DNA of 64,000 nt from an uncultured Sphingomonadaceae bacterium (GCA_947493955.1 CANLSQ010000003.1:62001-126000); one strand, 5' to 3'. Shown: positions 29,083 to 38,509, counted from the stretch's first letter. Numbers and translations are program-made. The notes: generated by a model not told the origin, from the letters alone.

Positions 29083-30606
29083 TTAGGCTGCCTCAGCCGC
29101 GCGCTGCGCTTTGCCCTCGCTGCTGAAGATAAAGACCGCGCGGTTACCGAAAAGCAACCGGTTTACTGCCAAAGCAAATATCACTGATGTCACCAGCACC
29201 ACGACCATGACATCAATATAATGCAGCCATGGAATACCGATATACTGGTAAACTGTCTCGCCTTCATAAATCAGACCGGGTTTGTACAGGACAAAATTAT
29301 GGAAGGCGTAGAGCGCGAAGCCCCACAAGAGTCCCGCGATAGCCGCACGCGCATCGACATGCCGGAACAGCAGGCCAACAATGAAGGTCGAAAGGATTGG
29401 CATGGAAAGCAGGCCGTTCAGCTCTTGCAGCAAATTGATGATGCTTTCGGCACTGGCAAATAGCGGCACCAGCGCAATGGCAACCAGTGATGCACCAACG
29501 CCGACGATCTGATTGATCCGCCCGGCATTGGCATTGGGGTTGATAAACTGACGGTGGAAATCAATCGTGTACAAGGTGGTGGTGGCGTTGAGCACGGCGG
29601 AAAAGGTCGTTAGCACAGCCGCCGCGATCATCGCCGCGAATAGTCCGCTGGTCCAGCTGGGCAGTACCTGAGCTACCAGCATGCCATAAGCGCGGTCGCC
29701 GACATCTCCGAACAGTTTGAATGCGACGACGCCGGGCACGACGACGATCGCGGGTATGATTAGAAAGCGGATCAAGGCCGCTGCCATCACGCCCTTTTGA
29801 GCCTCCTTGACGGTGGGCGCGGCTAATGCCTTTTGGGTGATATTCTGATTGGTGCTCCAATAGAAAATCTGGATGAAAATCATCCCGGTGAAAAGCGTAT
29901 GAAAGGGAATGGGCGAGTCATTCGACCCGATCATCGTAATTCGCTCTCGCGGCACGTCGGTGACAATGTCGAAATTGACGGCCTGAAGCGCGAGGAAGAC
30001 CACGACGAGCGCCAGCCCCAAAATACCCACGCCGCTATAGGTGTCGAGCACCGCTACGGCGCGCAGGCCGCCTAATATGGCATAAGCGGCCCCGACAGCC
30101 GCGAAAACGGCGGCGATCACTGTGAGAGGAATATTAACGCCAAATAGCGACTGCATGAATAATGCGCCGCTATAAATCACTGCGGGCAGATAGATCACGA
30201 CATTTCCGATCAGGAACAATGCGGAAATCGTCGTGCGGATGTTACGCTTGTTATAACGCTTTTCGAGCAGTTCGGTAACGGTCGTACAGTTATTGCGATA
30301 ATAGATGGGGACAAAGACAAAGGCCAAAATCGTCAAGCCGACAATGGCGGAAAGCTCCCACCATGCGAGCAGCAACATTTGATTGCCATTCATTCCGACA
30401 AGCTGGTCGGTTGACAGGTTTGTCAATGTGATCGCACCAGCAACGAAGAACCAGCTCAGGCCTCCACCGGCAAGAAAAACATCCTTGGCGGAGCCGTCCC
30501 GGCCGGCACCCTTGCCGCGCACTTTCAGATAGGTGAACAGGCCCAGCAAGACCATGATTCCCAAAAATACGCCGATCTGGACTGCCGACACTCCCCCACT
30601 ATTCAT
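29083..30606 (-). CDS. Sodium/sugar symporter of the SSS (SGLT) family
   Basis: A 507-residue inner-membrane symporter with about fourteen transmembrane helices. The SSS motifs are visible early (GGLSWFFVAGAITLTNLSTDQLVGMNG region, about residues 40-65) and in the helix containing TFSAVLNATTTLYTIDF. The VGMNG/WWELSA stretch is the vSGLT-type sugar-sodium region. I place the start at ATG 30606 (MNSGGVSAVQ) with GGGAG upstream. It is cotranscribed with dgoA and divergent from alpha-galactosidase, so D-galactose is the likely substrate. Confidence 0.88.
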   Translation of the reverse strand: MNSGGVSAVQIGVFLGIMVLLGLFTYLKVRGKGAGRDGSAKDVFLAGGGLSWFFVAGAITLTNLSTDQLVGMNGNQMLLLAWWELSAIVGLTILAFVFVPIYYRNNCTTVTELLEKRYNKRNIRTTISALFLIGNVVIYLPAVIYSGALFMQSLFGVNIPLTVIAAVFAAVGAAYAILGGLRAVAVLDTYSGVGILGLALVVVFLALQAVNFDIVTDVPRERITMIGSNDSPIPFHTLFTGMIFIQIFYWSTNQNITQKALAAPTVKEAQKGVMAAALIRFLIIPAIVVVPGVVAFKLFGDVGDRAYGMLVAQVLPSWTSGLFAAMIAAAVLTTFSAVLNATTTLYTIDFHRQFINPNANAGRINQIVGVGASLVAIALVPLFASAESIINLLQELNGLLSMPILSTFIVGLLFRHVDARAAIAGLLWGFALYAFHNFVLYKPGLIYEGETVYQYIGIPWLHYIDVMVVVLVTSVIFALAVNRLLFGNRAVFIFSSEGKAQRAAEAA

Positions 30607-30625
30607 CGTCAAACTCTCCCGGTTC

Positions 30626-30641
30626 ATACTATTAATAGTAT
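30626..30641. promoter_or_regulatory. Perfect palindrome in the symporter/alpha-galactosidase divergent promoter
   Basis: ATACTATTAATAGTAT is a perfect 16-bp palindrome lying in the 48 bp between the divergent symporter and alpha-galactosidase starts. It is centred on ATTAAT, like the palindrome before the TonB receptor. A regulator bound here would control both transcripts at once. Confidence 0.65.
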
Positions 30642-30654
30642 TTTTTGGCGACGC

Positions 30655-32871
30655 ATGCCAGAACGGTTTTCCTTTTTGCAAAAAAGAAAATTCGATTACG
30701 AACAGACCATGGCCGGAGAAATGCAAATCGACAATCGCGAAGACGTGGTCCGTTTTGACGCGGGCGACATGTCTTTCATTCTCTCCTGTACAACGGGCGA
30801 ACCGCCTTTTGTCATATATTGGGGACCTCGGCTTGCCTCTGACATGCCAGATAAGGAGGTCGCTCTTCTGCACATGCGGCAAAGCGCACACGGGATAGAA
30901 GATAGTATTTTACAGCCCTCTTTGGCGATGGAACCTGGTATCGGATATACCGGGTCAAGCGGTTTTTCCGCCCATCGCGAGGGTAGTGATTGGGGTAGCC
31001 GGTTTGTCGTTTCGCAAGTCGACCAGACATCGACCGGCTGCCGGGTGGGTTGCTTGGACGAGCGGACTGCTATCACACTGGACTATGATATCGCCTTTAG
31101 CAGCGACACCGGACTGCTAACCTTTTCGTCGGTGATCACCAATCGCGGAGATCAGTCGCTCAACCTGATAGACATGGCAACCATCTGTTTGCCGATACCT
31201 CAGCATATGACGGATATAATCGGCTTTACCGGTCGCTGGGCTCGCGAATTTCAGATGGAGCGGATCAACCGTTTTGCCGGTTCTTATGTGCGAGAGAACC
31301 GTCGGGGCAGAACTTCTCATGACTGTTTTCCTGCACTTATCCTGTGCGACGATAAGACAAGCGAACAAGCCGGTGAAGCCTATGGTTTGCATCTGGCTTG
31401 GAGCGGCAATAGCCGGATGCGCGTTGACAGCAATGGTGACGGGCGTGTTTTTGCCTCCATGGGCGCATTGTTGTTCCCGGGAGAAATCGTTCTGGAACCG
31501 GGTAGAAGTTTCAAAAGTCCGGACGTGATCGGCGCCTTTTCATCTTCCGGCCTCTCCGCATTAAGTCGCCAGTTTCATGATCATGTGCGCCATACCCTGC
31601 TGCGCCCCTCGACGCGGTCACGCGCGCGGCCGGTCCATTATAACAGTTGGGAAGCGGTCTATTTCGATCATGATCTGGAGCGGCTAAAGGCTTTGGCATC
31701 GCGCGCTGCCGATATTGGTGTCGAGCGTTTTGTCCTCGATGACGGCTGGTTTGGCGCTCGGCGCAATGATCGGGCAGGACTGGGTGACTGGTATGTTTCC
31801 GATGCAGTCTACCCCGATGGACTGAAACCGCTGATTGACCATGTCACAGATCTTGGCATGGAAATGGGCATCTGGTTCGAACCGGAAATGGTCAATCCCG
31901 ACAGCGATCTGTTTCGCGCTCACCCTGACTGGATACTGACGCTCGATGGTGTCGATCAGGTGTCGTTTCGCAATCAATATGTGCTGGATATATCGCGGCC
32001 GGAAGTATCTGATCATCTGTTCGAACGGGTCAGCGCGATATTGTCCGATCATGACATCGGTTATGTGAAGTGGGATATGAACCGCGATCTGAACCATCCG
32101 GGTAATGACCAGGGTTTTGCCAGAGCGCATACGCATGTGCTGGCACTTTGGGCCCTGATTGATCGCCTGCGTGATGCTCATCCGGACGTTGAGTTTGAAA
32201 GCTGTTCCTCTGGCGGTGCACGGGCGGATTTCGGGATGTTGGCCCGTACCGATCGCATCTGGACGTCTGACAGTAATGATGCGCTTGATCGCCAGATCAT
32301 CCAGCGCGGCGCGTCCCATTTTTTGCCGCTCAGCGTAATGGGTGCCCATGTTGGCCCCCGCCACTGCCATATTACGGGGCGGACCTTGTCGATGGCGATG
32401 CGTGCGGGCACTGCATTAATGGGACATATGGGGCTGGAGCTGAATTTGCTGGAAGAATCAGCCGACGAGTTGGATGAGCTCAAAACCGCTATTGCCCTTT
32501 ACAAAACCCACCGCGCGCTGTTGCACGCCGGTGATTTTTACAGGATCGACAGCGCGGAATATCTTAACATCATCGGTGTGGTTGCACAGGACAAGTCCGA
32601 AGCGCTTTATTCTGTCACCTATCTGACAGGACATATCCCTGCATTGCCTAGCTGGTTGCATCTGGTCGGACTTGATCTGAAAGCCTCTTATCGGATGCGC
32701 CAGGTTTGGCCGCAAAACTGGGTCAGCGAAAAATCGCCGTCCATTGTTGAGGCCATGGATTTGGCAGGCGAAGGAACGGTGGTTTCGGGAGAGGCTTTGA
32801 TGAAAGCAGGAATGCAGCTTCCGGTTGCACCGCCAGAGACGACGCTGCTGTTTTACCTGTGCACCGATTAA
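30655..32871 (+). CDS. GH36 alpha-galactosidase
   Basis: A 738-residue glycoside hydrolase that removes terminal alpha-galactosyl residues (melibiose, raffinose or galactomannan side chains). The N-terminal beta-supersandwich (about 1-320) precedes a TIM barrel with DDGWFGARR, the nucleophile Asp in YVKWDMNRDLNHP and the acid/base Asp in WTSDSNDALDRQ. There is no signal peptide, so it should act in the cytoplasm. The first ATG is 30655; in-frame ATGs at 30709 and 30721 are alternatives with little to separate them. It is divergent from the symporter across the palindrome at 30626. Confidence 0.93.
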   Translation: MPERFSFLQKRKFDYEQTMAGEMQIDNREDVVRFDAGDMSFILSCTTGEPPFVIYWGPRLASDMPDKEVALLHMRQSAHGIEDSILQPSLAMEPGIGYTGSSGFSAHREGSDWGSRFVVSQVDQTSTGCRVGCLDERTAITLDYDIAFSSDTGLLTFSSVITNRGDQSLNLIDMATICLPIPQHMTDIIGFTGRWAREFQMERINRFAGSYVRENRRGRTSHDCFPALILCDDKTSEQAGEAYGLHLAWSGNSRMRVDSNGDGRVFASMGALLFPGEIVLEPGRSFKSPDVIGAFSSSGLSALSRQFHDHVRHTLLRPSTRSRARPVHYNSWEAVYFDHDLERLKALASRAADIGVERFVLDDGWFGARRNDRAGLGDWYVSDAVYPDGLKPLIDHVTDLGMEMGIWFEPEMVNPDSDLFRAHPDWILTLDGVDQVSFRNQYVLDISRPEVSDHLFERVSAILSDHDIGYVKWDMNRDLNHPGNDQGFARAHTHVLALWALIDRLRDAHPDVEFESCSSGGARADFGMLARTDRIWTSDSNDALDRQIIQRGASHFLPLSVMGAHVGPRHCHITGRTLSMAMRAGTALMGHMGLELNLLEESADELDELKTAIALYKTHRALLHAGDFYRIDSAEYLNIIGVVAQDKSEALYSVTYLTGHIPALPSWLHLVGLDLKASYRMRQVWPQNWVSEKSPSIVEAMDLAGEGTVVSGEALMKAGMQLPVAPPETTLLFYLCTD

Positions 32872-32899
32872 GTCTGCGGGTTAGCTTGTCGCCGCAGCA

Positions 32900-32927
32900 A
32901 CAAAGGCCGCCAGATGACGGCCTTTGT
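32900..32927. terminator. Bidirectional hairpin between alpha-galactosidase and the TonB receptor
   Basis: Perfect ten-pair stem ACAAAGGCCG (32900-32909) / CGGCCTTTGT (32918-32927) with an eight-base loop. It lies in the 79 bp between two convergent genes and could stop transcription from either side; there is no long T run outside the stem. Confidence 0.65.
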
Positions 32928-32950
32928 CGTTCAAATATGATTGCTGTCGA

Positions 32951-35900
32951 CTATAAGTCCACTTCGATACCGGCATAGAAGAAACGCCCGGTATTGGTGA
33001 AAATACCACCACCTTGGCTGGTGCCGTCCAGATCCAGCGGCGGGAGACGGTCAAAGACATTGTCGATGCCGGCGTAAAAACGGAAGCGCTCATCCACGTC
33101 CATGCCCAATCGGATATCGTGATAGAACACGTCCGGATAGAATACTTGCGGAAAAGCGTCCGGATCCCGTGGCGGTTCTCCATTGAAGGAATTTTGGGTC
33201 TCATATTCGGTAGCGATGGTCTGTTTGCCAATATAGCGCAAATCATACGAGACATCGAAATCACCGAAATCAAGCGCGACGCGGAATGTGCTTGTCCATT
33301 CCGGATCGCCCAGTTCGCTCTTTAACCGATCAGCAAAATCTGGCTGGGTGATGTCGGTGAACTGGGTCCGGTCAATGAGATAGCTTGTCAACCACCGCGT
33401 GCTGAGCTGTACGCCGTCAAATATCTCTCCAGTGTAAGAAATGTCAAAATCGATACCCGACGTTTCGAGTCTGGCGAAGTTAAATGGCCCGGCGCGGAAG
33501 GAATCCCCTATAACAGGTAGACTGATGACATCGGCACCGATCCTGCGATCCGATTGTCCGGTAAATGTACCATCGGGCCGCCGTGAAATCGCATCACAGA
33601 ACGGATTGTCGATACCGCCTGGATTATCATAGCATTGATTGACGATTGTCTGCCCGAGCAGCGTAAAAATCACATCCTTCACGGTGATGTCATAATAGTC
33701 GACAGCAACGGTCAGGCCTGGCGCAAAGCTCGGTTGATAGACGGCTCCGATGGTGAGGCTTTCCCCGCGTTCCTCTGTCACATTAGGGTTGCCGGCATTC
33801 AGGCCCCGAACCCCGGAATTGGGTATGTTTGTAAATGGCGTGACGCCGTCGGGGTTAAATGCGGGCACATTCGGATCCGCCAGGCAATTGGCTCGGCGAT
33901 TGGGGTTGTTTTCAATATTCTGCGCGCTGCACGGGTCTTGAAAATTGTTGGCAAAAGTTTGTGACCCTGCATCAAACTGATCTGACAGGGTTGGCGCACG
34001 AACAGACTCGGCATAACCGACCCGCAGCCGAAGATCACTGATCGGCGCATAGGTACCGGAGAGGTTGTAAGCGAATACCGTACCGACCGCTCCTTTATAG
34101 TCGGAAACCCGGCCAGCGGCCTGGAGCGTCAGCTCTTCGGCGAATGGCACATCGGCAAGAATAGGAAAGTTTATCTCGCCATAGGCTTCCCAGACCTCTG
34201 CGGCTGGCGGATCGAACTCTGCGATGGCGTTCAGGAAGGTCGCTCCGCTTTCTGTTACATCATCAAATTTTGAAAATGCCGTATCACGGCGATATTCGCC
34301 GCCAATGACAAAACTGACCGGTCCGCCGGGCAGCTCAAACAAATCGGACGTGTCGCCTGCTACAAAGGCTGTTGCGCTATATTGTTCAGCCTTTTCATCG
34401 CGTGAAGACGTAAACAGAAAATAATCTTTCGATGCCTGCGAAACATTACCCACGCCGAACAGATTGGCTGGTGCACAGGCCGGATCGTCATTAGTGGGGT
34501 CAGCATCGGCATTGATGGCACAGACAATATCGCCACTTGCATTGCGCACTGCATCTCTCGCATTGAAAAATTCGTTTATGAGAATATTGCCTCTGGTTTC
34601 ATAGAAGGTGTCCAGGCGCCCATAGTTAAACGCGACCTCATACTTCCAGTCATCGTTAAAAGTGCCATCGACACCAACGACGATGCGATAGGTTTCGCGT
34701 CTGTGGTCCTCTCCGCGTCCGCCGAAATCAGTATCGAATCGAAAAGCGTTAAAGCTCGTTACTCCATCGGGTAAACTGGATACCAGAAGATCACGGCTTT
34801 CAGTGTCAAGGAAAGGGTTGTCGATGCTGAACGGATTGTTGAAAAAGGTTGCTTGCCCCTCCTGAACAGCGTCAATGCGGACATATTTTGCTTCGATAAA
34901 GGGACGAAATGCTTCCGATATTTCGTAACTTCCCAGGAAATTGACCGCATAGCGCTCCAGGCCGGCCTGCAATAATCCTGTGTTGTTCAAGGTAGAGCCG
35001 AGACCACCGACGGCATTGTTCGAACCAACTGGTCGCAGGTCCTGAACAAGTGGGTTGGCAATAAGGCGGCCATTTTCATTAAATACAAAAGTTCTGCCCA
35101 GTTCGTTATTTCCGCCTCCGGCGGCGAACAGGCCAGTACAGTTGACTGTCCTGCGCCTGTCTATTTCAGCAAAATTGGGAGCCGTAGGGTCGACCGCTTC
35201 TGGGCAACTGGATGTGTAAAGTCCGCCATCCGAGATATTGTTATTGCGGATACCCCGGATGAAGGCACGGTCTGGAACGCCGTTGCCGGTGCTCGGCTCG
35301 CCAATTCGATCTTCGACAATCTGGAATTGATTACGACCAGAAAACGCCCCGGTTAAATTGTCTCGTTGTCGGTTGAAGAGCGGGTCTGAATTGGCATATT
35401 CCAGTGCTATGGCAACATTGCCGCGATCATCTCCGAAATTCTCACCAATTGTCAGACTCGCAAATTGTGATGCTCGGTCTCCCTCGCTGGAAATGCCGGA
35501 CTGTCCACGAAAACGGATGCCTTCAAAGTCACGTTTCAAAACAAAGTTGACGACACCAGCAACAGCATCAGCACCATAAATGGCTGAATTGCCGCCAGTC
35601 ACAATGTCCACGCGCTCCACCAGATCCGTTGGGATCGTATTTACGTCGACCCTAAAATCGCCAGGCGACGCAGTGACATGACGGCGCCCGTTGACCAGTA
35701 CCAGAGTTCTGAGTGTTCCAAGGCCGCGAAGGTCGAGCAAGTTGAGCCCGGCTGTACCAATGAATCGTGTGGAATTGCCTTGGCTGAATGTTGAACGCAG
35801 TGCTGGCAGTTCATTGAGGGCATCGCCCAGAGAGACATTGCCAGTAGCCACCAAATCTTCAATTTCGACGCTGGTGATCGGTACCGGAGAAGAAACGTTC

Positions 35901-36088
35901 GGGTTCTGAATCCGGGTGCCAGTCACCACAATTACGGAGTCATTGGCATCCGATTCACTTTGTTCGGCCTGGGCTTCGTCGTCATTTGCACTTTGAGCTT
36001 CAGCAGTCGTTGCCGAAATTGCCATCGCCATAATCGCTGCTGAAGCAAAAAAATGACGCACGGTTTTCATTTTATAATTGGATTGCAT
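32951..36088 (-). CDS. TonB-dependent receptor, probable (alpha-)galactoside transporter
   Basis: A 1045-residue outer-membrane receptor. A signal peptide (residues about 8-31, ending TTAEAQS) is followed by the plug (VIVVTGTRIQNPN through IYGADAVAGVVNFVLKRDF) and a long beta-barrel ending FFYAGIEVDL with the terminal hydrophobic pattern for BAM insertion. It has the large size and the GTRI(Q/P) motif of the sphingomonad/Caulobacter receptor group that imports oligosaccharides. Its place beside alpha-galactosidase suggests an alpha-galactoside substrate (inference). GGGAG precedes ATG 36088. Confidence 0.88.
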   Translation of the reverse strand: MQSNYKMKTVRHFFASAAIMAMAISATTAEAQSANDDEAQAEQSESDANDSVIVVTGTRIQNPNVSSPVPITSVEIEDLVATGNVSLGDALNELPALRSTFSQGNSTRFIGTAGLNLLDLRGLGTLRTLVLVNGRRHVTASPGDFRVDVNTIPTDLVERVDIVTGGNSAIYGADAVAGVVNFVLKRDFEGIRFRGQSGISSEGDRASQFASLTIGENFGDDRGNVAIALEYANSDPLFNRQRDNLTGAFSGRNQFQIVEDRIGEPSTGNGVPDRAFIRGIRNNNISDGGLYTSSCPEAVDPTAPNFAEIDRRRTVNCTGLFAAGGGNNELGRTFVFNENGRLIANPLVQDLRPVGSNNAVGGLGSTLNNTGLLQAGLERYAVNFLGSYEISEAFRPFIEAKYVRIDAVQEGQATFFNNPFSIDNPFLDTESRDLLVSSLPDGVTSFNAFRFDTDFGGRGEDHRRETYRIVVGVDGTFNDDWKYEVAFNYGRLDTFYETRGNILINEFFNARDAVRNASGDIVCAINADADPTNDDPACAPANLFGVGNVSQASKDYFLFTSSRDEKAEQYSATAFVAGDTSDLFELPGGPVSFVIGGEYRRDTAFSKFDDVTESGATFLNAIAEFDPPAAEVWEAYGEINFPILADVPFAEELTLQAAGRVSDYKGAVGTVFAYNLSGTYAPISDLRLRVGYAESVRAPTLSDQFDAGSQTFANNFQDPCSAQNIENNPNRRANCLADPNVPAFNPDGVTPFTNIPNSGVRGLNAGNPNVTEERGESLTIGAVYQPSFAPGLTVAVDYYDITVKDVIFTLLGQTIVNQCYDNPGGIDNPFCDAISRRPDGTFTGQSDRRIGADVISLPVIGDSFRAGPFNFARLETSGIDFDISYTGEIFDGVQLSTRWLTSYLIDRTQFTDITQPDFADRLKSELGDPEWTSTFRVALDFGDFDVSYDLRYIGKQTIATEYETQNSFNGEPPRDPDAFPQVFYPDVFYHDIRLGMDVDERFRFYAGIDNVFDRLPPLDLDGTSQGGGIFTNTGRFFYAGIEVDL

Positions 36089-36573
36089 CTTGGGGGCTCC
36101 CTGCTTAGTTGCAAGGGTAACTATATAATATTAGGCGATTTCCATCAATAAAATAAAAAATATTACAAATATACAAGTTTACAGTATTGTATAATTTCAT
36201 CATTCATTTACATTAATGTAAATTATAATGCGTAATATGATAATTCTGTTATATATCTGGGTAAAAAGAGAAATATCCTCCATTTTCGGGAATTTTGTGG
36301 TCGAATATTTTTACATTTCCAGTCGAGAACCACAGACTCCGTCCGTTAGCGGAAAGCCGGTCTTTTCTGGTGCATATTGACGCAGGAGCCATTGCGGATG
36401 TTTGCAATCCGTAAAATAATGACAGCCATCGAGCCGGGCATACGGCGTCAAATTACAAGCCGTTAATGCAGGTCGTGAGGCAGGAGTAAATGGTCAGAAA
36501 ATGCCGAAAGATTACAGTATTATTGGTTCGGACTGACATCACCACACTTCGAAGAGTGGGCGAGGGCAGTGCT
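36089..36573. other. Long AT-rich intergenic region between the TonB receptor and mucR
   Basis: A 485-bp stretch without a credible gene. The 150 bp next to the receptor start are strongly AT-rich and carry the palindrome at 36206-36223. The half nearer mucR has a loose stem (GTCAG 36493-36497 / CTGAC 36533-36537, with inner CCGAA / TTCGG), possibly a terminator or a small RNA end. I see no further structure. Confidence 0.5.
36206..36223. promoter_or_regulatory. Perfect palindrome upstream of the TonB receptor
   Basis: ATTTACATTAATGTAAAT is a perfect 18-bp palindrome 118 bp upstream of the receptor start, centred on ATTAAT like the palindrome at 30626-30641. It is a candidate operator for the regulator of the galactose cluster; a MucR site is the alternative because MucR-type proteins also favour AT-rich DNA. 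Confidence 0.6.
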
Positions 36574-36999
36574 CTATTTTCGGCCCAAGCCTATTTTTGT
36601 AGCCAAACCACTGCGAACTTTTGAATAGTTGGAAGATACCATCGGATAGTCCGGCGGAAGTCCCCACTTGGCCCGATATTCTTCAGGTGTCATATTATAG
36701 CTGGTCATCAGGTGCCGTTTGAGCATTTTGAATTTTTTGCCATCTTCCAAACAAATAATATGATCCGGCTGGATGGAATCCTCAATTGGCACGGCCGGCT
36801 CTTGTTTCGTCTTGGTTGGCGCTGATTTGCCAGCAAGCTCTGACATTGCCCCATGCACACTATTGATCAGCAATGGTAGGTCAGAGACCGCAACGCTGTT
36901 GTTATTAACATGCGCCACGACAATTTGTGACGTTAAAGCGATGAGTGTTTCGTCCATCCTACTGTTAGTTTCTGTCATTTCCGCCCCACTTTCCCCCAT
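36574..36999 (-). CDS. MucR/Ros family transcriptional regulator lacking part of its zinc site
   Basis: A 141-residue regulator with an N-terminal oligomerisation region (about 15-55) and a C-terminal Ros/MucR domain (about 78-141, IICLEDGKKFKMLKRHL ... NMTPEEYRAKWGLPPDYPMV). In Ros the zinc is held by C-x2-C-x9-H-x4-H, with another histidine just before the last. Here Cys83 and His96 are present, but the second cysteine is Asp86 and the last positions are Ser100-Tyr101. It may therefore fold without zinc or use Asp, as some rhizobial Ml proteins do. The start is either ATG 36999 or ATG 36978 (MTETNS, with GGGG upstream). Confidence 0.9.
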   Translation of the reverse strand: MGESGAEMTETNSRMDETLIALTSQIVVAHVNNNSVAVSDLPLLINSVHGAMSELAGKSAPTKTKQEPAVPIEDSIQPDHIICLEDGKKFKMLKRHLMTSYNMTPEEYRAKWGLPPDYPMVSSNYSKVRSGLATKIGLGRK

Positions 37000-37091
37000 T
37001 TTTATAATTTATATCCATTTCGGATATAAAAATCTGATGTCCTTTACAGCAGCATAAATCAAGTGCTTATTCACTATTGAATTGGGTAAGG

Positions 37092-37126
37092 AACGGGCAA
37101 TGGGTTATTGTCCGTTTTCAGGACAA
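37092..37126 (-). other. Overlapping alternative hairpins between scoB and mucR
   Basis: Three arms compete: AACGGGCAAT (37092-37101) pairs with ATTGTCCGTT (37107-37116), while ATTGTCC (37107-37113) can instead pair with GGACAAT (37120-37126). On the minus strand this region lies 40 bp after the scoB stop and about 95 bp upstream of mucR, so it may be the sco terminator or a switchable leader of mucR. No long T run is seen. Confidence 0.4.
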
Positions 37127-37166
37127 TATTTCTTGACCCTATTGCAGAATAGTATGCGCTAAATTC

Positions 37167-37802
37167 TTATGTAATATAGTCTGCTGTTGTTTTCCCGGCG
37201 ACATCTTCTGCGGAGACACCTGGAGCCAGTTCGATGAGCTTGAAAGAGCTGTCATGATCAGCGCGGTGGAACACGGCAAGATCGGTAATGATCATATCAA
37301 CAACATTGGCGCCGGTTAACGGCAGTGTGCATTCCGGGATGAACTTGGGACTGCCATCCTTGGCGCAATGATCCATTACCACGATGATTTTCTTCACACC
37401 TGCGACAAGATCCATCGCACCGCCCATGCCCTTGATCATTTTTCCCGGGATCATCCAGTTGGCGATATCGCCATTTTGGGCAACTTCCATGGCACCCAAT
37501 ACGGTCAGGTCAATATGCCCTCCACGGATCATCGCAAAGCTGTCGGCGCTTCCGAAATAGCTGGAGGAGGGAAGCTCGCTAATGGTCTGTTTGCCAGCGT
37601 TGATCAAGTCGGCATCAACTTCATCCTCATAAGGAAACGGACCAATACCAAGCATCCCGTTCTCGGATTGCAGTGTGACCTCGACATCATCAGGAATATG
37701 ATTGGCTACCAGCGTGGGGATGCCGATACCCAAATTGACATAATAGCCGTCTTGCAGCTCTTGCGCCGCTCGCGCGGCCATTTGATTGCGGTCCCAGCTC
37801 AT
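37167..37802 (-). CDS. scoB: 3-oxoacid CoA-transferase subunit B
   Basis: A 211-residue beta subunit of succinyl-CoA:3-ketoacid CoA-transferase, which activates acetoacetate. The catalytic glutamate is in [14 protein letters not shown]. The ATG overlaps the subunit A stop by 4 bp, fixing a 1:1 operon. The enzyme allows use of ketone bodies or of acetoacetate released in amino-acid breakdown. Confidence 0.95.
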   Translation of the reverse strand: MSWDRNQMAARAAQELQDGYYVNLGIGIPTLVANHIPDDVEVTLQSENGMLGIGPFPYEDEVDADLINAGKQTISELPSSSYFGSADSFAMIRGGHIDLTVLGAMEVAQNGDIANWMIPGKMIKGMGGAMDLVAGVKKIIVVMDHCAKDGSPKFIPECTLPLTGANVVDMIITDLAVFHRADHDSSFKLIELAPGVSAEDVAGKTTADYIT

Positions 37803-38509
37803 GATGCTGTCTCCCGTTCGCGGATCATGCGAAACTCGATTTTCTTGTCATATGGCGAGCCGTCTATCAAGCGTTTGACATAGATGCTCGGCAAATGGAT
37901 AGCATCAGGATCGAGCTCACCAACCTCGACAATTTCCTCGACCTCTGCGACGCAAATCTTTCCGGCAGTCGCCATTGGCGCGTTGAAATTGCGGGCGGTT
38001 TTGCGAAAGATCAGATTGCCTGCCTTGTCCGCTTTCCACCCCTTTATCAGGCACAAGTCGGCGTAAATGCCGCGCTCGAGGATATAGTCTTCGCCATCGA
38101 AGCTTTTCACTTCCTTGCCCTCAGCGACCTGCGTGCCGACGCCGGTTTTCGTATAGAATCCCGGTATTCCCGCCCCGCCAGCGCGGCAACGTTCGGCCAA
38201 GGTTCCTTGCGGGCAGAATTCCACCTCCAACTCGCCTGATAGAAATTGCCGCTCAAATTCCTTATTCTCCCCGACATAGGAAGAGATCATTTTTTTTACC
38301 TGTTTGGAGCGCAGAAGCTTGCCGAGGCCTTCATTGTCAATCCCGGCATTATTCGATGCAATGGTGAGATTCTTCACCCCGTCTTCTTGAAGCGCATCAA
38401 TCAGGCGCTCGGGAATTCCACATAGCCCAAACCCGCCAACGCACAAGTGCATGCCATCAAACAACAACCCGTCGAGTGCTGCGGCTGCATCGGAATAGAT
38501 TTTCTTCAT
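37799..38509 (-). CDS. scoA: 3-oxoacid CoA-transferase subunit A
   Basis: A 236-residue alpha subunit. The CoA-transferase family I motif [17 protein letters not shown] lies at about residues 25-42, and [18 protein letters not shown] at about 100-117. It precedes scoB with a 4-bp overlap. The region upstream is shared with the divergent phytase-like gene (90 bp). Confidence 0.95.
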   Translation of the reverse strand: MKKIYSDAAAALDGLLFDGMHLCVGGFGLCGIPERLIDALQEDGVKNLTIASNNAGIDNEGLGKLLRSKQVKKMISSYVGENKEFERQFLSGELEVEFCPQGTLAERCRAGGAGIPGFYTKTGVGTQVAEGKEVKSFDGEDYILERGIYADLCLIKGWKADKAGNLIFRKTARNFNAPMATAGKICVAEVEEIVEVGELDPDAIHLPSIYVKRLIDGSPYDKKIEFRMIRERETAS

